From: JABCPE02 sp963516475
Lineage (GTDB): Bacteria; Bacteroidota; Bacteroidia; Flavobacteriales; Weeksellaceae
DNA: 64,000 nucleotides
Assembly: GCA_963516475.1 (NCBI GenBank)
Contig: CAUQBR010000002.1
Location: 62,001-126,000, forward strand
Direction: 5' to 3'
Below are positions 1 to 6,969 of this stretch, one piece after another. Within the stretch, counting starts at the first letter, position 1. Each line of letters starts with the position of its first letter. Made by a program: the position numbers and the translations under genes. Under the pieces are notes generated by a model. The model ran no database searches, was not told the DNA's origin, and saw only the letters and a program-made list of their open reading frames with translations.

Positions 1-447
1 CCCATCGGGAATGATATGCCCACAGTCCAGCTTTACAGCAGCATACCCATAATCATAATAAACTTGGTCGTAATAGTGTCTTATGGTTTCTTTATTAGGA
101 AGTTCTCCTATTTCTTCATTAAACCAAGCCGTTATCCAGTGGTCATAGACGGTTTCTCCTGTGGGAATTTCCCAATTTTTCACCAAAGGAGTCCAGTTTA
201 GTTTTGTTCCTAAAATTTCCTCAAAATGAGATTTTATCCCTTCTTTAAAGGCTGAAGTGGTGTGATTGATGGCGTGTAATAATGGCTCTGTGACCACAAA
301 TCCATGCTTACGAAGCGTATCAATGAGGCGAAGCGTTTCGCCTGTCAGTTTAGTAAAACTGGTGTTTGCATTAGGAATATAGACTGCGTTCTGGCGAAGC
401 GCTATTTTTTGTAAATCACTGATAATATGAGCATTATTAACATCCAT
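1..447 (-). CDS. Unrecognised protein, N-terminal 149 codons (cut by window edge)
   Basis: An open frame runs from an ATG at 447 to the window edge without a stop, so the 3' part lies outside. It begins MDVNNAHIISDLQKIALRQN and continues through GETLRLIDTLRKHGFVVTEP and GETVYDHWITAWFNEEIGEL to a segment with CGHIIPDG. The composition is that of an ordinary soluble protein, with no signal peptide or membrane segment. I do not recognise the family. It is transcribed in the same direction as the putative immunity genes that follow but is separated from them by about 420 non-coding bases, so it need not belong to that array. The coding call is firm because 149 codons are open in AT-rich DNA. Confidence 0.75.
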   Translation of the reverse strand, partial: MDVNNAHIISDLQKIALRQNAVYIPNANTSFTKLTGETLRLIDTLRKHGFVVTEPLLHAINHTTSAFKEGIKSHFEEILGTKLNWTPLVKNWEIPTGETVYDHWITAWFNEEIGELPNKETIRHYYDQVYYDYGYAAVKLDCGHIIPDG

Positions 448-491
448 TTTCTTACATTTATTTTAAATTTTCCCAAACTAAAAAAAATAAA

Positions 492-556
492 AGCAAGGTA
501 ATTGCATAAGTAAATCAACCTAAAATGAAAAGAAGTAACTCATGCTTGACCTTGCT
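492..556. repeat. Imperfect inverted repeat, about 20-bp arms
   Basis: The left arm (492-511, AGCAAGGTAATTGCATAAGT) pairs with the right arm (538-556, ACTCATGCTTGACCTTGCT), with one mismatch region and one gap, around a loop of about 26 bases. No U-tract typical of a terminator follows directly. It could be the footprint of a lost insertion element or an RNA hairpin in the leader of the partial gene at the left edge. Confidence 0.5.
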
Positions 557-840
557 TATTCTTTATGAAAAATCCCACTACGAAGATAGTAATTTTTTCT
601 ATTTGTGAAGAATATTTTCTCTACTATTATTTTCTAATGAAATTATAAAACTGGTCACACAATTCAAGGTTATTTTTTATTATTCTTTTCGCTCATATTT
701 TAGATAAATTTTTAATATTCAACAAAATACATTCATTTTTATTTAAAGTATAACGGAAAATATCTAAAAAATCTATATTTATGCTAATAAATTTCATCAT
801 TGTTAATCAACCAAATGTTTCAGGTAGCCTTGAGTAGATA

Positions 841-858
841 TTGGGTTTATCAACCCAA
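841..858 (-). terminator. Short hairpin after the HEAT-like gene
   Basis: A perfect 7-bp stem (TTGGGTT / AACCCAA) with a 4-base loop lies 11 bases beyond the stop of the minus-strand gene ending at 869. There is no strong U-tract, so termination is only suggested. Confidence 0.35.
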
Positions 859-868
859 CCTACTTTAA

Positions 869-1540
869 CTAAGCATCTTTCAATAAATCTTGTGGCTTTA
901 ATACAGTTTCTCCTGAAATATGTTTTTTTAATAGTTTTACAAGCTGGGTGTAGGTTTTTTTGTAAAAATCATTTTTTGTTTTTTGTAAAAATTTTTCATA
1001 TTTTCCGATAATGAAGGAAATTTGTTCGTTGTTGAACGAATTAATTTCTTTATTGAGCATAATAGAAAATTCCCAAAATGACTCATTAGCAGGAGGTAGA
1101 TCTAAAAGAGAGACTGCATAATCAAACCAATCAGGCTCTTTTTTCAACAGTTCAAGATAAAGGCGTGTTGAATTCCAAACTACAAGACGGCGAATTTTTT
1201 TACTCTTATGGTTCCTGAACTTACTTAAATAATTAAAACATAAAAGTTTGCACTTTTCTTGGGTGGATAAAAAACCAAACCAGCCTAATGCGTGCAAGCA
1301 GTACCATAGGATTTTCTCATCCTCCGCATATTTGTCGCTAAACGCCATGGCTAATTTTAAGCAGTCCATATTCTCCGTGAATTCAGACGGCATCCGATGA
1401 TAGCAGGCTATCTTGTTCATTGTTGAGGCAGTATCAAGTGGAGTGGAGTCTGTCTCTTTATCGTTTAAAAAGGCGGTCAGATAGTCTAACAACTTCTGGA
1501 ATTGCTTGGGTTTTCCTAATTCTCTGCTGATATATTTCAT
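869..1540 (-). CDS. Hypothetical helical (HEAT-like) protein, putative immunity protein
   Basis: This 223-residue cytoplasmic protein has no signal peptide. It is predicted by eye to be almost entirely helical, with repeated helix pairs such as KILWYCLHALGWFGFLSTQE, KSKKIRRLVVWNSTRLYLEL and FDYAVSLLDLPPANESFWEF, resembling HEAT/ARM-type immunity proteins. I cannot name a family. The start overlaps the stop of a 26-codon upstream remnant in an ATGA arrangement, the coupling often seen between a toxin and its immunity gene. It sits at the distal end of the array of small minus-strand genes. The immunity role is inferred from context only. Confidence 0.55.
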   Translation of the reverse strand: MKYISRELGKPKQFQKLLDYLTAFLNDKETDSTPLDTASTMNKIACYHRMPSEFTENMDCLKLAMAFSDKYAEDEKILWYCLHALGWFGFLSTQEKCKLLCFNYLSKFRNHKSKKIRRLVVWNSTRLYLELLKKEPDWFDYAVSLLDLPPANESFWEFSIMLNKEINSFNNEQISFIIGKYEKFLQKTKNDFYKKTYTQLVKLLKKHISGETVLKPQDLLKDA

Positions 1541-1617
1541 GATATTGTCTTTGGTTTAGTTACAATTTTGTTTGGAATATTTTTCATATTTTCTTCTTTT
1601 ACAAATGCCCACCGTTG
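1537..1617 (-). pseudogene. Toxin-tail-like remnant overlapping the HEAT-like gene
   Basis: A 26-codon frame starting QRWAFVKEENMK is closed upstream by TAG and ends in TGA, whose bases overlap the ATG of the next gene (ATGA). It shares a 16-bp identical stretch (encoding AFVKE) with a second remnant at 2203-2238. No ribosome start is available, so it looks like the last codons of a lost upstream gene, plausibly a polymorphic-toxin C-terminus. That identity is inferred. Confidence 0.4.
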
Positions 1618-1626
1618 CTAAAGTTG

Positions 1627-2192
1627 CTATTCAAAAGGATTATATTGACCAAGATTTTTTCCCCAATCTAAATCAATGAATCTATCTTTAAACATTTCAT
1701 ATACAGATTGGGAATTAATTCTATATGCAGAATAATTCTGTATTTCCTCTAATTTAGATATATCTGTGAAAGAAATGAACACTGGAGTATTCTTATTAAT
1801 TCCAATGGTTTCCATTTTTGATTTTACATTAATAAGCGATGATATACATGTATCAAACATGGCTTTTCTATACTTATTAAAATCATTTTTATCTATATCT
1901 TCACAGTGGCTTAATTTTTTATTAAATTCTTTTAACTCACTATTTTCTAGATTGTAGCTTAAATTCTCCCATTCATTTGGAGACCATTTATAATATAAAA
2001 AATCATCATTATTTGTTACGCTATTTTTAGATATTAATTTATCTAAATCTTCTAAATCTGACAATGTTAAAAAAAGTTACTCATTTCATCATTGCATACA
2101 AGAGAGATGGCGTAAGGTTCGTTCCTATTTGAAACCATTTTACTTAAATCATTAAAAATAGCATCGCTCAATATATTGGCTATATTTTCCAT
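1627..2192 (-). pseudogene. DUF4303-like putative immunity gene, frameshifted at an A7/T7 tract
   Basis: The frame opens at the ATG at 2192 (MENIANILSDAIFNDLSK, then YAISLVCNDEMSNFF) and hits TAA after 41 codons. The rest (LSDLEDLDKLISK, the KWSPNEWE motif, ending DLDWGKNLGQYNPFE) continues in another frame. The break lies at a run of seven A on the plus strand (2069-2075). Eight bases there would give one uninterrupted protein of about 188 residues. The two halves together resemble DUF4303 proteins, which are common in SUKH/immunity neighbourhoods, and the KWSPNEWE segment and C-terminus are typical. A sequencing error, slippage-based phase variation and decay are all possible. An internal ATG at 2064 could yield a 145-residue product lacking the N-terminus. 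Confidence 0.6.
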
Positions 2193-2202
2193 AATAATTT
2201 CC

Positions 2203-2238
2203 TTAACCAAAAACTTTTTTCATTTCTTTTACAAATGC
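2203..2238 (-). pseudogene. Toxin-tail-like remnant before the DUF4303 gene
   Basis: Eleven codons (AFVKEMKKVFG, then TAA) precede the DUF4303 start by 10 bases. The 16-bp GGCATTTGTAAAAGAA is identical to part of the remnant at 1537-1617, so two paralogous gene ends once lay before two different downstream genes. It is too short for a family assignment. Confidence 0.35.
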
Positions 2239-2247
2239 CTACTATTA

Positions 2248-2715
2248 CTACAAATAGTTAGAATAATTTTTAGGAATTTCTATTTTCAAAAAATCTAAAA
2301 AATTTTCTGCATATAAATCATGTTCTCCTGTAGATAAATCAAAGCAATAAACTTCTTCACTCACTCTATTATCTATGATTTTAAAATAAAAAAATCCTAT
2401 ATCATTAGCTTCTAGGAAGAAAAGTTTGTCATGATTATTTTTATCATAATTAATATTCCAGCTATAAGTATAGAAAATATCCTGATCTGCTTCATCCCTA
2501 TACTCAGGAGGAAATACTGTTTTGATTAGTTCTCCCCATAATATTATAGAATCGTAATTTTTAATAAACCATCGATAGTATTCTGGCAGTTTCAGATTAA
2601 ATTCTGACTCTCCAGCTTCAATCCAGCTTTCATCGATTGAAGTATTCCGATTACATATTGAATTTGGTAACTTATCGAGCATTTCAGTTATCTGCTCAAC
2701 TAATTTAGTATCCAT
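2248..2715 (-). CDS. SMI1/KNR4 (SUKH) family putative immunity protein
   Basis: This protein has 155 residues. The N-terminal SUKH signature is visible at about residues 28-52: an acidic residue followed by AGESEFNLKLPEYYRWFIKN, then a turn and WGELIKTVFPPEYRDE. The middle has FFLEANDIGFFYFKI and a C-terminal FDLSTGEHDLYAENFLDFLK strand-helix segment as in the family. SUKH proteins commonly neutralise polymorphic toxins such as nucleases delivered by contact-dependent systems. No cognate toxin is present here, so it is an orphan or bystander immunity gene. The cytoplasmic location fits, as no signal peptide is seen. The family call is good and the specificity is unknown. Confidence 0.75.
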   Translation of the reverse strand: MDTKLVEQITEMLDKLPNSICNRNTSIDESWIEAGESEFNLKLPEYYRWFIKNYDSIILWGELIKTVFPPEYRDEADQDIFYTYSWNINYDKNNHDKLFFLEANDIGFFYFKIIDNRVSEEVYCFDLSTGEHDLYAENFLDFLKIEIPKNYSNYL

Positions 2716-2796
2716 AAAATCTCTAGTTTTTAATCACATGTTTTTACATTGGAATTCGGTTATGGCTGCTTGTTCAGCTTGTCAATTTCTACTATT

Positions 2797-3261
2797 CTAG
2801 CCAAAGTCTATTCCATGCTTTTTCAAGGCATCCAAATAAACATTTGCACCCTTATCACGATTAACATAAAGAAGTCGTAACAAAGCAGAAATAAAGTCAT
2901 CTTGTTTATCATCTTCCTGCTCTTCAAGCAGAATTTTTTCATAGATTTTTTTAAATTCACTTGAATTTAGTTCGAAAAATATGAGGTTTTGCGCTATGTG
3001 AGATAATACCATTTCATCTAACCCATTGTTTAGCAACATTTTATTAAGAAAAAACTCTTTTATTTCATTAGATTTTTGTCCATGTGTCGCTATAAATTTA
3101 ATTATTTCTACTTGAAGAAATTCATCTTCTTCATTATCAAATTCATTTAATAGGAATTTAATGAATCCATTACTTGGATTATTATCATAATCAGACAAAA
3201 AATCCATCTTTTTATCTTCATTTTCGCATTTTTTATACGAGATAATATCTTTTTCTAACAT
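2797..3261 (-). CDS. HEAT-like hypothetical protein, putative immunity protein
   Basis: This very acidic 154-residue helical protein has regular helix pairs (NGFIKFLLNEFDNEEDEFLQ, EIIKFIATHGQKSNEIKEFF, EMVLSHIAQNLIFFELNSSE, DFISALLRLLYVNRDKGANV). This resembles the small HEAT-repeat immunity proteins found in polymorphic toxin loci. There is no signal peptide. It lies between a SUKH gene and a 65-bp glycosyltransferase-tail repeat, in the same orientation as its neighbours. The function is inferred from neighbourhood and fold impression, not from a recognised domain. Confidence 0.55.
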   Translation of the reverse strand: MLEKDIISYKKCENEDKKMDFLSDYDNNPSNGFIKFLLNEFDNEEDEFLQVEIIKFIATHGQKSNEIKEFFLNKMLLNNGLDEMVLSHIAQNLIFFELNSSEFKKIYEKILLEEQEDDKQDDFISALLRLLYVNRDKGANVYLDALKKHGIDFG

Positions 3262-3364
3262 AACTCATTACATTTTTAGCATTACCGATAACATATTGTG
3301 GTTTTTCCAATAGCTTTATTTCCAATTTATGAATTAAACCACATTTCCTTGTTTTCCTATTTAT

Positions 3365-3430
3365 ACTCCAAAACCTAACTTCCCAGCTCATTATAAACTT
3401 TCATTAAGTCCCTGATAATCTGCTCAACAG
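3365..3430 (-). repeat. Glycosyltransferase-tail repeat, copy 1 (diverged)
   Basis: These 66 bases match the last 18 codons, stop and 10 downstream bases of the GT4 gene ending at 4671, with about six mismatches. Read on the minus strand it still encodes ...QIIRDLMKVYNELGS and TAG. It has no start codon and no upstream glycosyltransferase sequence, so it is a duplicated gene end. Confidence 0.85.
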
Positions 3431-3501
3431 ATGGCCTTTTGAGCGGATGTCAGATTCTAGAATCCGACCTACTCCATACAAGACTAAACTCACTGTAATA
3501 A

Positions 3502-4014
3502 TTACAGTATATCAAAGTAAGAACTATCTTCTAAATGTGAAAGATAATATTCAAAAGAATTGCAGAGATATTTTGAATTGCCTTCGAAGTTTTCTTCCAA
3601 TGTTGATTTCTTGCAATAAGTATCAAAAACATAATAAACTATACTGTCATCTTTTTTGTTTAAGCATATATAATTACCTCCCCAATCTATCGCAAACGGA
3701 ATGAGATGAGATGGCAGCGTTTGTTCTGCCCAACCACATATGGCTCTTCCTTCTAGTGTAAATTCTGGGTCATTTTTAAATGGTGTTGCATAGCGTATTG
3801 GAATAAATCTGCTAATTTCAATATCAAGATATTCACATTCGTTATCTACAAATACAGTCTTATTGGGTATACCACCATTCCATTTGAAGTAAAACTCTTT
3901 AAACGATTGTGGGAATACATAACCTAACTTGCTCTCAATTTCTGAAAAATCGGAATCACTCAACTTTTTATCATTTTTTTTCATTGAAAAATTGATTAAA
4001 TCTAATATTTTCAT
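3502..4014 (-). CDS. SMI1/KNR4 (SUKH) family putative immunity protein
   Basis: This 170-residue protein has a clear SUKH N-terminus: IESKLGYVFPQSFKEFYFKW followed by NGGIPNKTVF, the common WNGG turn of the family. The body carries SRFIPI, the segment TLPSHLIPFAIDWGGNYICL and NKKDDSIVYYVF, matching the usual 'PFA.D.GGN..C' core of bacterial SMI1/KNR4 proteins. It is soluble with no signal peptide. It is flanked on both sides by copies of the 65-bp glycosyltransferase-tail repeat, forming a cassette-like unit of roughly 740 bp. No toxin partner is present. It is probably an orphan immunity protein. Confidence 0.85.
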   Translation of the reverse strand: MKILDLINFSMKKNDKKLSDSDFSEIESKLGYVFPQSFKEFYFKWNGGIPNKTVFVDNECEYLDIEISRFIPIRYATPFKNDPEFTLEGRAICGWAEQTLPSHLIPFAIDWGGNYICLNKKDDSIVYYVFDTYCKKSTLEENFEGNSKYLCNSFEYYLSHLEDSSYFDIL

Positions 4015-4101
4015 TTTCTTGTTTAGTATTTTTTTTTGAATTGTTTAGTGAGAAGCGATCGTAATATGGCAAATTTACATCCACTCATACGAAAATGCCA
4101 A

Positions 4102-4166
4102 TTCCAAAACCTAACTTCTCAGCTCGTTGTAAACTCTCATCAAGTCCCTGAAAATCTGCTCATCAG
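4102..4166 (-). repeat. Glycosyltransferase-tail repeat, copy 2
   Basis: A 65-bp sequence matches the 3' end of the GT4 gene at 4664-4726 with one mismatch in the 63-bp core. The match stops abruptly at CAG on the right and at CCAAAACC on the left. Flanking sequences are unrelated to those of the other copies, apart from a weak TTTTCCTATTT similarity between copies 1 and 3. Confidence 0.9.
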
Positions 4167-4181
4167 GAAAAAAGAATACTA

Positions 4182-4514
4182 CTACTCGTTCTCACACATT
4201 TCTTTGAGCTTTTTTTCCAAATACCTAATATCAGGTGGATTTTTAGAAGATGATTTTAAACCAAACCAATGCCTAACTACATATCTAAATTTTAACCCTT
4301 CTAGAGTTAAATCACTTTCAAAAACAGGATCATGTAAAATTTTTCCATTATCCGTTAATTTTGTCAAAGATAAATCATTGTCATCATAAAATTTATATAA
4401 GGCAAAATATGATCTGGAAATAATATCACCAAGTTCTTTATTTTTATCTTTGTCTTCTATGGTATGTACTCTATACATTTCCTTATAATTGAATATTTCT
4501 ATATTTTTTTTCAT
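4182..4514 (-). CDS. Hypothetical protein of an immunity-type cassette
   Basis: This 110-residue soluble protein is charged and starts MKKNIEIFNYKEMYRVHTIE. It contains SYFALYKFYDDNDLSLTKL and LEGLKFRYVVRHWFGLKSSS. No family is recognised. It is enclosed by copies 2 and 3 of the glycosyltransferase-tail repeat. It is preceded 12 bases upstream by a 20-codon remnant that reads like the end of a secreted toxin (NTIRVGLSKVKHID), so it occupies the place of an immunity gene. Its small size and lack of a signal peptide fit. The role is inference. Confidence 0.5.
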   Translation of the reverse strand: MKKNIEIFNYKEMYRVHTIEDKDKNKELGDIISRSYFALYKFYDDNDLSLTKLTDNGKILHDPVFESDLTLEGLKFRYVVRHWFGLKSSSKNPPDIRYLEKKLKEMCENE

Positions 4515-4526
4515 AGCAATTCCCTT

Positions 4527-4589
4527 TTAATCAATATGTTTAACTTTTGATAGACCAACTCTTATTGTATTGAACTTTTTTCCTTTTAT
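4527..4589 (-). pseudogene. Toxin-tail-like remnant before the 110-residue cassette gene
   Basis: Twenty codons ending NTIRVGLSKVKHID and TAA are closed upstream by TAA. There is no start codon. The segment has a more protein-like composition than the surrounding AT-rich sequence and sits directly before a putative immunity gene. I read it as the last codons of a lost toxin, a proposal that a search could confirm or reject. Confidence 0.35.
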
Positions 4590-4660
4590 TTAATTCCCTT
4601 TTTTGCCTATTTTCTTTTGCCTATCTATTTTTCTTATTTTTCCTATTTTCAAAAATTTTC

Positions 4661-4726
4661 ACTCCAAAACCTAACTTCCCAGCTCGTTGTAAACTCTCAT
4701 CAAGTCCCTGAAAATCTGCTCATCAG
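4661..4726 (-). repeat. Glycosyltransferase-tail repeat, copy 3 (in the intact gene)
   Basis: This is the parental copy: the last 18 codons and stop of the GT4 gene plus 10 downstream bases. Together with copies at 3365 and 4102 it brackets two small genes. All three copies have the same orientation as those genes. Confidence 0.9.
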
Positions 4727-5765
4727 TGAATTTCTGAACAAAAGCAAGTCCTTTTTCTGCTCGGAATCTGCATTCCTCGGGATTATCCCATAACTGTTTG
4801 ATTTTAACCCGAATATCCTCCACATCCAGCGGATTGACATACAGAGAATGCTCTCCCCCAGCCTCTGGAAGACAGCTCGTATTGCTTGTAATAACAGGCG
4901 TTTCCGAAAACAAAGCCTCTATCACAGGAATACCAAAACCCTCAAATAAACTTGGATAAATGAAAATCTCCGCCAAACGATAAATTCCCGCCAGCTCCTG
5001 CATAGAAACATTCTCCAAAAACAAGGCCTTTACTTTATTTTTTCCAAGTTCCTGCTCTATTTTTTGGAAATATTTTGTTTTCTTTCCTACCACAACCAGC
5101 GGAATATCAGTCTCTTGCAGAGTCTTCACCACCGAAAGCAGGTTTTTCCGCTCCTCTATGGTTCCCACATTTAGGAGAAATCTGTCTGGAAGACCGAATT
5201 TTTGTTTTATTTCTTTCAGCTGTTCTTCGGAATATTTTTCCTTAAAAGCCTGATGACAGCCCTGATAAACCACCCTGATTTTTTCTTCTGGAATTTTCAG
5301 AAATTCGATAATGTCCCTTTTGGTCTGCTCTGATATTGCAATGACTAAATCTGCCATCTCTGCCGCTTTTTTAAACTTCCAAAAATGGATTTTCCTGTCA
5401 AAAAACGAATACAATTCTGGATAGCGCACAAAAATCAAATCATGTATGGTCACGATTTTTTTTATCGGTTTTTCATTCCATTTTAGAGGAAGTTCTCCCG
5501 AAAGTCCATGGAAAATATTCGCTCCCAAATTTTGCGCATCTACGCCCATTTTAAGCTGTCTTGCAAGCATTCCCTTTGATACGGAAGCATAGGAAACATT
5601 AGGAAGGGACAATATCTCCTTCCCTCTTTGGCTTTGTTTTTCGGCTAAAAGGACAAACTCATCTTCTGGCGAATATTCCGCTAAAATCCTTACCAAATCA
5701 CGAGAATAATTCCCAAGTCCAGAAGTATTGTGAAAAAACCTTTTGGCATCAAATGCTATTTTCAT
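4671..5765 (-). CDS. Glycosyltransferase family 4 (GT-B fold)
   Basis: This 364-residue protein has a GT-B architecture. The N-terminal acceptor half has the early SGLGNYSRDLVRIL motif. The C-terminal donor-binding half has VGTIEERKNLLSVV at about 195-208 and the GT4 EX7E-type motif EGFGIPVIEAL at about 275-285, then PEAGGEHSLYVNPLD. No membrane segment is seen. It presumably transfers a nucleotide-activated hexose such as mannose to a lipid-linked glycan on the cytoplasmic face. It is the last gene of the polysaccharide operon, and its start overlaps the deacetylase stop (TAATG). Its 3' end has been copied twice into the neighbouring immunity array. Donor and acceptor cannot be read from sequence. 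Confidence 0.9.
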   Translation of the reverse strand: MKIAFDAKRFFHNTSGLGNYSRDLVRILAEYSPEDEFVLLAEKQSQRGKEILSLPNVSYASVSKGMLARQLKMGVDAQNLGANIFHGLSGELPLKWNEKPIKKIVTIHDLIFVRYPELYSFFDRKIHFWKFKKAAEMADLVIAISEQTKRDIIEFLKIPEEKIRVVYQGCHQAFKEKYSEEQLKEIKQKFGLPDRFLLNVGTIEERKNLLSVVKTLQETDIPLVVVGKKTKYFQKIEQELGKNKVKALFLENVSMQELAGIYRLAEIFIYPSLFEGFGIPVIEALFSETPVITSNTSCLPEAGGEHSLYVNPLDVEDIRVKIKQLWDNPEECRFRAEKGLAFVQKFTDEQIFRDLMRVYNELGS

Positions 5766-6541
5766 TATTTTTTGCTTTCGTTTTGTATTAAATCTCTATA
5801 AAGACCTGTTTTCCAACCTTTTTCATTGATAAATTTCAATAATTCATCAAAGCGCTGTATCATTTCTTTTCCTGAATTTCGCATCACATAAGCTGGAAAA
5901 TTAAATTCCTTTTGGTGCAAATCGGTAAATTCCCACGGATGAAAATACAAGGCAGCGTATTTCGTTGATTTTACGCACTTTGCTAATAAAAATTTATAAA
6001 TCCATAATGGAAAATTATGAAACGATAGCCAAAAAAGTGGAATTCTAAACCAGCTCACAGCCGTTGGTATCTGCCACAAGCCGTTTTCATTGAAAAATCG
6101 TTTAGAAACATGGAGTTTATTGTATCTCCCAGGTAAAAGAGTGGGATTTACAGAAGAATTGTACTCAAAACCAGCTTTTTTCACTTCCTCAGAATCCACT
6201 TCGCGCAATCTGGGCATTCGTAAACCTTTTATCTCTACATTAAACTGATTTTCAAGCGCTTCTTTGGACATTTTTAGATGCTCGTTCTCAAAATCAGAAT
6301 GATAATAAGTATGAGAAGCCAGCTCGTGTCCCTCTGAAATGAGCCTTTCTATAAGGTCAGGAACCTGCTGTGCAAAAACAACCGTTGAGAAAAAAGTCGC
6401 CTTTGCATTATGCTTTTTCAAAACATCCAAAATGGAAATCAATCCTTGCCGAGAAATCGCTATTTGCCTTTGGAAATCAATATCATAGCCATATTCCTTC
6501 GGCATATCAAATTCTTCTATATCAAAACTTAGGTAAATCAT
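5765..6541 (-). CDS. Polysaccharide deacetylase (NodB/CE4 domain)
   Basis: This 258-residue protein has a NodB homology domain spanning nearly its full length: the catalytic Asp motif YLSFDIEEFDMP at residues 3-14, ATFFSTVVFA at about 48, and the metal-binding HTYYHSDFE at about 77. A PRLREVDSEEV segment follows and AALYFHPWEFTD lies near the C-terminus. There is no signal peptide, so it probably acts on a lipid-linked or nucleotide-linked glycan in the cytoplasm, like PIG-L-independent CE4 enzymes in surface-polysaccharide loci. It is translationally coupled to the downstream GT4 gene. Removal of an N-acetyl group from a sugar is the likely reaction. The substrate is unknown. Confidence 0.85.
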   Translation of the reverse strand: MIYLSFDIEEFDMPKEYGYDIDFQRQIAISRQGLISILDVLKKHNAKATFFSTVVFAQQVPDLIERLISEGHELASHTYYHSDFENEHLKMSKEALENQFNVEIKGLRMPRLREVDSEEVKKAGFEYNSSVNPTLLPGRYNKLHVSKRFFNENGLWQIPTAVSWFRIPLFWLSFHNFPLWIYKFLLAKCVKSTKYAALYFHPWEFTDLHQKEFNFPAYVMRNSGKEMIQRFDELLKFINEKGWKTGLYRDLIQNESKK

Positions 6542-6552
6542 TTTTGTAATTA

Positions 6553-6957
6553 TTAGTTCCCTCTGTAAGTAGAATAGCCATACGGAGATAATGTAATCGG
6601 GATATGGTAATGCTGAGTATCCTTTATCTCAAAAACTACTTCTATAAAAGGGTAAAAAGTTTTTTGTTTCAATCGTTCAAAATAAGGGACAATATGAAAA
6701 GTAAGTTTATAGACTCCGTTATTATTTTTTCCAGATTCTTCTTTCAAAAATTCCTTAATTCTCCCATTATTATCCGTGTATTTTTCATCTATCACTATCC
6801 AATTTTGATTTTTATCTTGTTTGGATAGGCTTATTTTTACATTTGGAGCGGGTTTTCCTTGTGAAATATCCAAAATATGACTTGACAATTGATATTTTTC
6901 TTGCGCCTGAATAAATGAGCTGAAAAACATTAGCGACATTAAAATTATATTTCTCAT
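6553..6957 (-). CDS. Secreted 5-hydroxyisourate hydrolase (transthyretin-like)
   Basis: Residues 1-18 (MRNIILMSLMFFSSFIQA) are a signal peptide. The mature part starts with the HIUase signature SSHILDISQGKPAPNV and ends with the family's C-terminal YGYSTYRGN. This matches the tetrameric transthyretin-like enzymes that convert 5-hydroxyisourate to OHCU in urate degradation, and the length (134) is normal. Export to the periplasm is indicated. It lies between a GT2 gene and the deacetylase in a polysaccharide operon, with no urate oxidase or OHCU decarboxylase in the window, so its role here is puzzling. Family assignment is strong; the in vivo substrate is uncertain. Confidence 0.88.
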   Translation of the reverse strand: MRNIILMSLMFFSSFIQAQEKYQLSSHILDISQGKPAPNVKISLSKQDKNQNWIVIDEKYTDNNGRIKEFLKEESGKNNNGVYKLTFHIVPYFERLKQKTFYPFIEVVFEIKDTQHYHIPITLSPYGYSTYRGN

Positions 6958-6969
6958 TTTTATGTATTT

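Larger units (their letters stand above)
448..868. other. AT-rich intergenic stretch without a gene
   Basis: There are 421 bases between the two flanking minus-strand genes. No credible coding frame is seen on either strand. It contains an imperfect inverted repeat (492-556) and a short hairpin (841-858), both listed separately. The remainder is low-complexity AT-rich sequence and may hold the promoter of the partial gene at the left edge. Confidence 0.6.

Noticed and set aside
2760..2804. Fourth toxin-tail remnant before the SUKH gene at 2248
   Set aside because: The 15-codon frame largely overlaps the end of the preceding gene and cannot be told from chance.
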